A DNA stretch of 36,851 nucleotides from an uncultured Clostridia bacterium. Its GTDB lineage: Bacteria > Bacillota > Clostridia > Oscillospirales > Ruminococcaceae. The notes beneath the pieces were generated by a model. That model had not been told where the DNA came from and did no database searches. It worked only from the letters and a program-made list of their open reading frames with translations. Location of the stretch: positions 1-36,851 of the forward strand of contig CALWNN010000056.1 of assembly GCA_944382845.1 (NCBI GenBank), in the 5' to 3' direction. Position numbers and translations under genes: made by a program. This document shows, one piece after another, positions 33,523-36,851 of the stretch; positions within the stretch are counted from its first letter, which is position 1; the number at the start of each line of letters is the position of its first letter.

Positions 33523-34537
33523 TTTTCAAAATCTCCTTTTTTGTAATTTCAATTGCATCAATTACTTTGTCGCACCAACAGTCAAACTCCGGATCCTCAC
33601 GCTGATATTCAGGATGATCAAGAATATATTGAAGCGTTTTTCTTATGCCCTCGTCAAAACGCACCGTAGCTTTAAAACCGGGAACCGCTCTTTTCAGTTT
33701 ATCGTTGTCAAAAACCACGGAATTTGCCTTGTCGCCGATAAGACTTCCTCTAAAATCATGGTCGCTTACCGCATTAAGAAAATCAGAAGAAATATGATAC
33801 GGATTAAGTTTAACTCCAAGAGCATTTGCAATTGAATGATATATCTGATTCCATGTAAGTGTTTCGTCCGAAGTGATCTGGAACGCCTCGCCTATTGCAT
33901 GGATATTTCCCATAAGACCGACAAAACCTTTAGCAAAATCACTGTTGTGAGTCATCGTCCAAAGAGATGTCCCGTCTCCGTGTATAATTACAGGTTTACC
34001 TTCAAGCATTCGCTTTACTACCTGCCAGCTTCCGTTTCTGCCGTGAACGCCCAGCGGTACGGAACGCTCGTCATAGGTATGGCTGGGACGAATTACCGTC
34101 ACAGGAAAACCGTTTTCCCTGTACATCTTCATAAGAAACTCTTCACAGGCTATCTTGTTTCTTGAATATTCCCAGTACGGATTTGCAAGCGCAGTTCTCT
34201 CGCTTATGACATAATCCGAAACGGGCTTATGATATGCGGATGCAGAACTGATATACATAAACTGATTTGTTTTGCCGTTAAACAGTCTGAAATCCCGCTC
34301 TAACTGTTCGGGAACAAATCCGATAAAATCACATACTGAGTCAAAGGTCATTCCATTAAGCTTTTTTGCAACATCGATCTCGTCATTGATATCTGCACTA
34401 ATCACATGAACGTTCTGCGGAAGTTCTCTTTTCTGCGTTCCGCGATTAAGAAGATAAACCTCCCATTCTTTTTCCGCAAGAAGCTTTGTAATTGCCATGC
34501 TGATAGTACCCGTGCCACCAATCAGTAATGCTTTCAT
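33515..34537 (-). CDS. NAD-dependent epimerase/dehydratase (extended SDR)
   Basis: The 340-residue product has the Rossmann motif GGTGTIS near residues 8-14, the ISSASAYH catalytic Ser region and YSRNK as the Tyr/Lys pair. The C-terminal part resembles sugar-nucleotide or flavonoid-reductase-like extended SDRs; the actual substrate cannot be told. It follows the iron alcohol dehydrogenase by 13 bases with a GAAAGGAAT site. Grouping with two other dehydrogenases suggests a small redox or sugar-modification pathway. Confidence 0.9.
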   Translation of the reverse strand: MKALLIGGTGTISMAITKLLAEKEWEVYLLNRGTQKRELPQNVHVISADINDEIDVAKKLNGMTFDSVCDFIGFVPEQLERDFRLFNGKTNQFMYISSASAYHKPVSDYVISERTALANPYWEYSRNKIACEEFLMKMYRENGFPVTVIRPSHTYDERSVPLGVHGRNGSWQVVKRMLEGKPVIIHGDGTSLWTMTHNSDFAKGFVGLMGNIHAIGEAFQITSDETLTWNQIYHSIANALGVKLNPYHISSDFLNAVSDHDFRGSLIGDKANSVVFDNDKLKRAVPGFKATVRFDEGIRKTLQYILDHPEYQREDPEFDCWCDKVIDAIEITKKEILKNG

Positions 34538-34550
34538 ATTATCATTCCTT

Positions 34551-35732
34551 TCAGATTTCAGTTTTAGCTGCTATGTGGTATATATTTGAAATGTCCTCAG
34601 TTGAAAGCGGTACAAATCCTCCCGTTTTACCATCGCCCAATCCAAACTTTTTAACCAGCTCAGGGATATCTTCTTCCTTTGCACCGAGCTGCTCAAAGTT
34701 TATTGGCATTCCGATATCGAAAAGGAACCTTCTGAATCTGCGGATACCGTTTAACGCCGTGTCCGCAGGATTCACAAAATTCATTTCGCAACCCCAGATA
34801 CGTACAGCCATTTGTGCAAATCTCATCACATTGTGCGAGTATACATATTCCATCCATGCCGGCATAATCACAGCCAGTCCTGCTCCGTGCGCACAATCGT
34901 ACAATCCGGACAGCTCGTGCTCGATAGCGTGGCTGTTCCAGTCCTGACTCCTGCCTACCCCCACTATATCGTTATGAGCTACAGTCCCGGCCCACATTAT
35001 ATTTGCCCTTGCCTGATAATTATGAGGATCGGCAATTACTCGAGGAGTTTCTTTGATCATGGTAAGCAGAACAGCCTCGCACAGACGGTCGGTTATCTCG
35101 ACTTCAGCCGTGTTTGTAAAATAGCGTTCAAAAACATGAGCCATAATATCTGTTGCTCCACAGGCGGTCTGATATGCACTAAGCGTTTCCGTCAGCTCAG
35201 GGTCAAGAATCGAAAACTTTGGGCGCAGTAAATCTGAGCCTGTGCTACGTTTTAGCATACCTTCCTCCTTAGTGATCACCGAGGCTCCAGAACCCTCGCT
35301 GCCTGCCGCTGCGATAGTCAGGACCGTACCAACCGGAACAGCTTTTTCAATTTTAGCTTTGCCAGTGTAAAAATCCCAAAAATTTCCGTCATACAAAGCG
35401 CCTGCTGCGATTGCCTTAGAAGAGTCGATACACGAACCTCCTCCGACTGAAAGTATGAAGTCTATATTCTCTCTGCGGCACAGTTCTATTCCCTCGTATA
35501 CCTTTGTATCACGGGGATTCGGTTTGACTCCTCCCAAAAGTACATATTCGATACCTGATAGATCCAAAGATTTTGTTACTCGTTCAATAAGTCCAGAACG
35601 CACTGCCGAGCCCGAACCGTAATGCACAAGGACCTTAGTGCCTCTGTACTTTTTTACATATTTTCCACATTCAATAACAGTGTTTTTCCCGAATATGAAT
35701 TCTGTCGGACTGTAAAAATGAAAGTTATCCAT
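34551..35732 (-). CDS. Iron-containing (butanol-type) alcohol dehydrogenase
   Basis: The 393-residue protein belongs to the group III iron-dependent alcohol dehydrogenases. Visible are the N-terminal FYSPTEFIFGK stretch, the NAD-binding GGGSCIDSSKAIAAG, and the metal-site histidines in NSHAIEHELSGLYDCAHGAGLAVIMPAWMEY. Relatives are annotated as NADPH-dependent butanol or lactaldehyde dehydrogenases; substrate unknown. I chose the ATG giving MDNFHFYSP, preceded by AGAGGAGT. A start nine codons earlier has no site. It is the first gene of the operon, with its own promoter, and repeat copy 5 lies about 190 bases upstream. Confidence 0.92.
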   Translation of the reverse strand: MDNFHFYSPTEFIFGKNTVIECGKYVKKYRGTKVLVHYGSGSAVRSGLIERVTKSLDLSGIEYVLLGGVKPNPRDTKVYEGIELCRRENIDFILSVGGGSCIDSSKAIAAGALYDGNFWDFYTGKAKIEKAVPVGTVLTIAAAGSEGSGASVITKEEGMLKRSTGSDLLRPKFSILDPELTETLSAYQTACGATDIMAHVFERYFTNTAEVEITDRLCEAVLLTMIKETPRVIADPHNYQARANIMWAGTVAHNDIVGVGRSQDWNSHAIEHELSGLYDCAHGAGLAVIMPAWMEYVYSHNVMRFAQMAVRIWGCEMNFVNPADTALNGIRRFRRFLFDIGMPINFEQLGAKEEDIPELVKKFGLGDGKTGGFVPLSTEDISNIYHIAAKTEI

Positions 35733-35798
35733 AATAATTACTCCTCTTAAACCTTGCAAAATCTGACAGTATATAATAACATTATTTCTGTTTTATTG

Positions 35799-35827
35799 AG
35801 TATACCACAACTTAATTAATTATTCAA
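35799..35827 (-). promoter_or_regulatory. Promoter of the alcohol dehydrogenase operon
   Basis: Minus strand TTGAAT, a 17-base spacer, TATACT, about 67 bases before the start codon. Confidence 0.7.
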
Positions 35828-35923
35828 GTATATAACACTCAAAAAATCGATGCAAAGCTTGTGATATTATCACTTATAAAGCTACAAAATTCATAGTCAT
35901 AAAAGTGCAAATATTTTGTTTAA

Positions 35924-36165
35924 TTTAAATCGGAGCAAAGCGTTGATAATTACATCTATTTCAGAGCTAAACATCTCTTTCAGAGCTAAACATCTCTTTC
36001 AGAGCTAAACATCTCTTTCAGAGCTGTGCTTAATCACGTTGCGACGAAAAAGCAACCTGCCTCCTGTGGGAGACAGACCCGCCTAATAGGAGGCTGACCT
36101 GCTGAATAATCAGCAGGTCAGCCGTTTAGGCAGGGGAACATCGGCGACTTGATTATACTTTACTT
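35924..36165 (-). repeat. Modular leader repeat, copy 5, upstream of alcohol dehydrogenase
   Basis: About 240 bases. The shared ends are near-identical to copies 2 and 3, and the CGTCGCAACGTGAT block is retained. The CCTGCCGA-type hairpin is here a 14-bp stem GGCTGACCTGCTGA/TCAGCAGGTCAGCC. In place of the GTCTG-type hairpin stand four tandem 19-base units. It is further from its gene than copies 1-3 and has a second promoter between. Confidence 0.8.
35951..36026 (-). repeat. Four tandem 19-bp hairpin units inside repeat copy 5
   Basis: Units at 35951-35969, 35970-35988, 35989-36007 and 36008-36026. The second and third are identical on the plus strand (AACATCTCTTTCAGAGCTA). The first differs at two positions, which breaks its small stem. 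The fourth differs in its last base. Units 2-4 each form a four-base-pair CTCT/AGAG hairpin. Confidence 0.9.
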
Positions 36166-36181
36166 AATTTGATTGTGTCAA
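36152..36181 (-). promoter_or_regulatory. Consensus promoter reading into repeat copy 5
   Basis: Minus strand TTGACA, an 18-base spacer, TATAAT. It fully matches the sigma-A consensus hexamers, with the -10 at the edge of the repeat. Confidence 0.75.
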
Positions 36182-36422
36182 GTTTTATTATACAGCATCA
36201 TCCTGAAACATTTCCGTTAGGGCGTTCTTGATCAAAACCTTGCAGACAACTCGATAAAATCATAGGTCGGTAGGAAAACCAATGAAGCCGTATTGAAAGC
36301 AGCAAGTGCCGCCGATAAACGTTTTTAATAGCCAAGAAACCAACGGTATCGTCAACGTTCCTAATATTCGGTGAGAATATTGAAAACAGCCACCCCAACC
36401 ATATTTTCATGTTATGATTGTC
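36182..36422 (-). other. Degenerate sequence, possible remains of a coding region
   Basis: No intact gene is convincing here. Protein-like stretches appear in different minus-strand frames, broken by stops: for example ENMVGVAVFNILTEY in one frame, and VCKVLIKNALTEMFQDDAV in another near the end. A 70-codon open frame (36198-36410) has unusual composition (many Arg, Trp, Ser) and no ribosome site, so I do not accept it. The pattern fits an old pseudogene, but no family can be named. Confidence 0.3.
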
Positions 36423-36851
36423 TTATTCTGTGTTTTTCCAAATTTCCGCAAAATGCTCCCGAACAAACCAACTCATGGAATTGTCCGGAGACTGTTTCAG
36501 ATTGTGTTTTTGAATGGTCTGCTTTAAATCGTCATACACAGATTGCATTTCTATTTCCGATATCGTATCCAACGGTCTGATGCGGAAAAGTCCCTGCTGC
36601 TGATATTCCATTAAGCAGTCGTACAGATCGGAAATCATTGTTACACGGTCAACCTTTACTGCATTCTCACAGACAAAGACTCCGTTAATCTGCGTAGGAT
36701 TTCCTACGTTTGGAATGTCATCGCATTCATACAAATACCCTTGTTTGCCTTTGTAAATATCCGAAAAGGCGTTCTGATAATATTCCGAATAATGGATCGT
36801 CGTGCCGTCCTTATCAAAACCATACGGATAATAGCTAAACGGCTTTGGTAC
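36423..36851 (-). CDS. Hypothetical protein, C-terminal part (runs off right edge)
   Basis: An open frame reaches the window edge, giving at least 142 residues of a longer protein. It is soluble-looking and rich in Tyr, Asp and Gln. Features are an aromatic N-terminal stretch (YYPYGFDKDGTTIHYSEYY), a region resembling a beta-rich domain, and a C-terminal helix ending in WFVREHFAEIWKNTE. I do not recognise the family; size and charge would suit a small cytosolic or immunity-type protein, but nothing supports a function. An internal TTG at 36734 has no ribosome site, so the real start is outside the window. Confidence 0.65.
   Translation of the reverse strand, partial: VPKPFSYYPYGFDKDGTTIHYSEYYQNAFSDIYKGKQGYLYECDDIPNVGNPTQINGVFVCENAVKVDRVTMISDLYDCLMEYQQQGLFRIRPLDTISEIEMQSVYDDLKQTIQKHNLKQSPDNSMSWFVREHFAEIWKNTE

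Noticed and set aside
35951-36026. Tandem units as a CRISPR array
   Set aside because: The 19-bp units abut directly with no unique spacers and no cas genes; they are simple tandem hairpins.
36198-36410. 70-codon open frame on the minus strand
   Set aside because: No ribosome site, odd composition, and protein-like segments in other frames point to decayed sequence, not a gene.

Overview
The window looks like a chromosomal segment of an AT-rich, spore-forming Clostridia, most likely an Oscillospiraceae/Ruminococcaceae-type gut bacterium. This rests on family content and gene order (tig-clpP-clpX; rplS-lepB-rbgA-rnhB-yraN; TIGR03960 radical SAM with DUF2344; a SpoVM-like peptide), strong AGGAGG ribosome binding sites and TTGACA/TATAAT promoters. 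No species call is possible from this alone.

Layout. 1-3.1 kb (minus strand): the first codons of a probable transposase at the left edge, rarA with a small unknown gene, and glyA. 3.2-4.3 kb (plus): metA, whose active-site Glu predicts acetyl-CoA rather than succinyl-CoA use. 4.4-11.7 kb (plus): one six-gene operon with a secreted protein, two mosaic duplicate lipoproteins, an ABC ATPase, an ABC-2 permease, and a second permease fused to a lipobox-bearing, propeller-like domain. This is the best candidate for an undescribed protein system here. 11.7-15.8 kb (minus): clpX, clpP, tig and a phosphoesterase. 15.9-24.2 kb: a tiny Cys-rich DUF1540 gene (plus), then thrC, yraN, rnhB, rbgA, two signal peptidases, rplS, and the DUF2344/TIGR03960 pair (all minus). 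24.2-25.2 kb: an M50 membrane protease, a 67-codon membrane ORF and a 27-residue SpoVM-like peptide, which together look like a sporulation island. 25.5-27.2 kb: a NusG-domain-II protein, a DUF1349 gene broken at a G6 tract, and a flavodoxin-like reductase. 27.6-32.5 kb: a trehalose locus (hpr, treC and treP on minus, treR on plus) with two palindromic TreR operators. 32.7-35.8 kb: a three-gene dehydrogenase operon. The right end holds degenerate sequence and an unidentified partial gene.

The most striking non-coding signal is a family of five intergenic elements (about 20.74, 25.18, 27.23, 32.56 and 35.92 kb), all in the same orientation. They share conserved ends and differ in the hairpin modules between them. 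Four of the five have a recognisable promoter abutting one end, and three end shortly before a ribosome binding site, so they would be transcribed as 5' leaders of lepB, spoVM and the flavodoxin gene. Paired changes in one hairpin keep base-pairing intact between copies. I read this as a BOX-like modular repeat or structured leader-RNA family; I do not recognise it as a named family.
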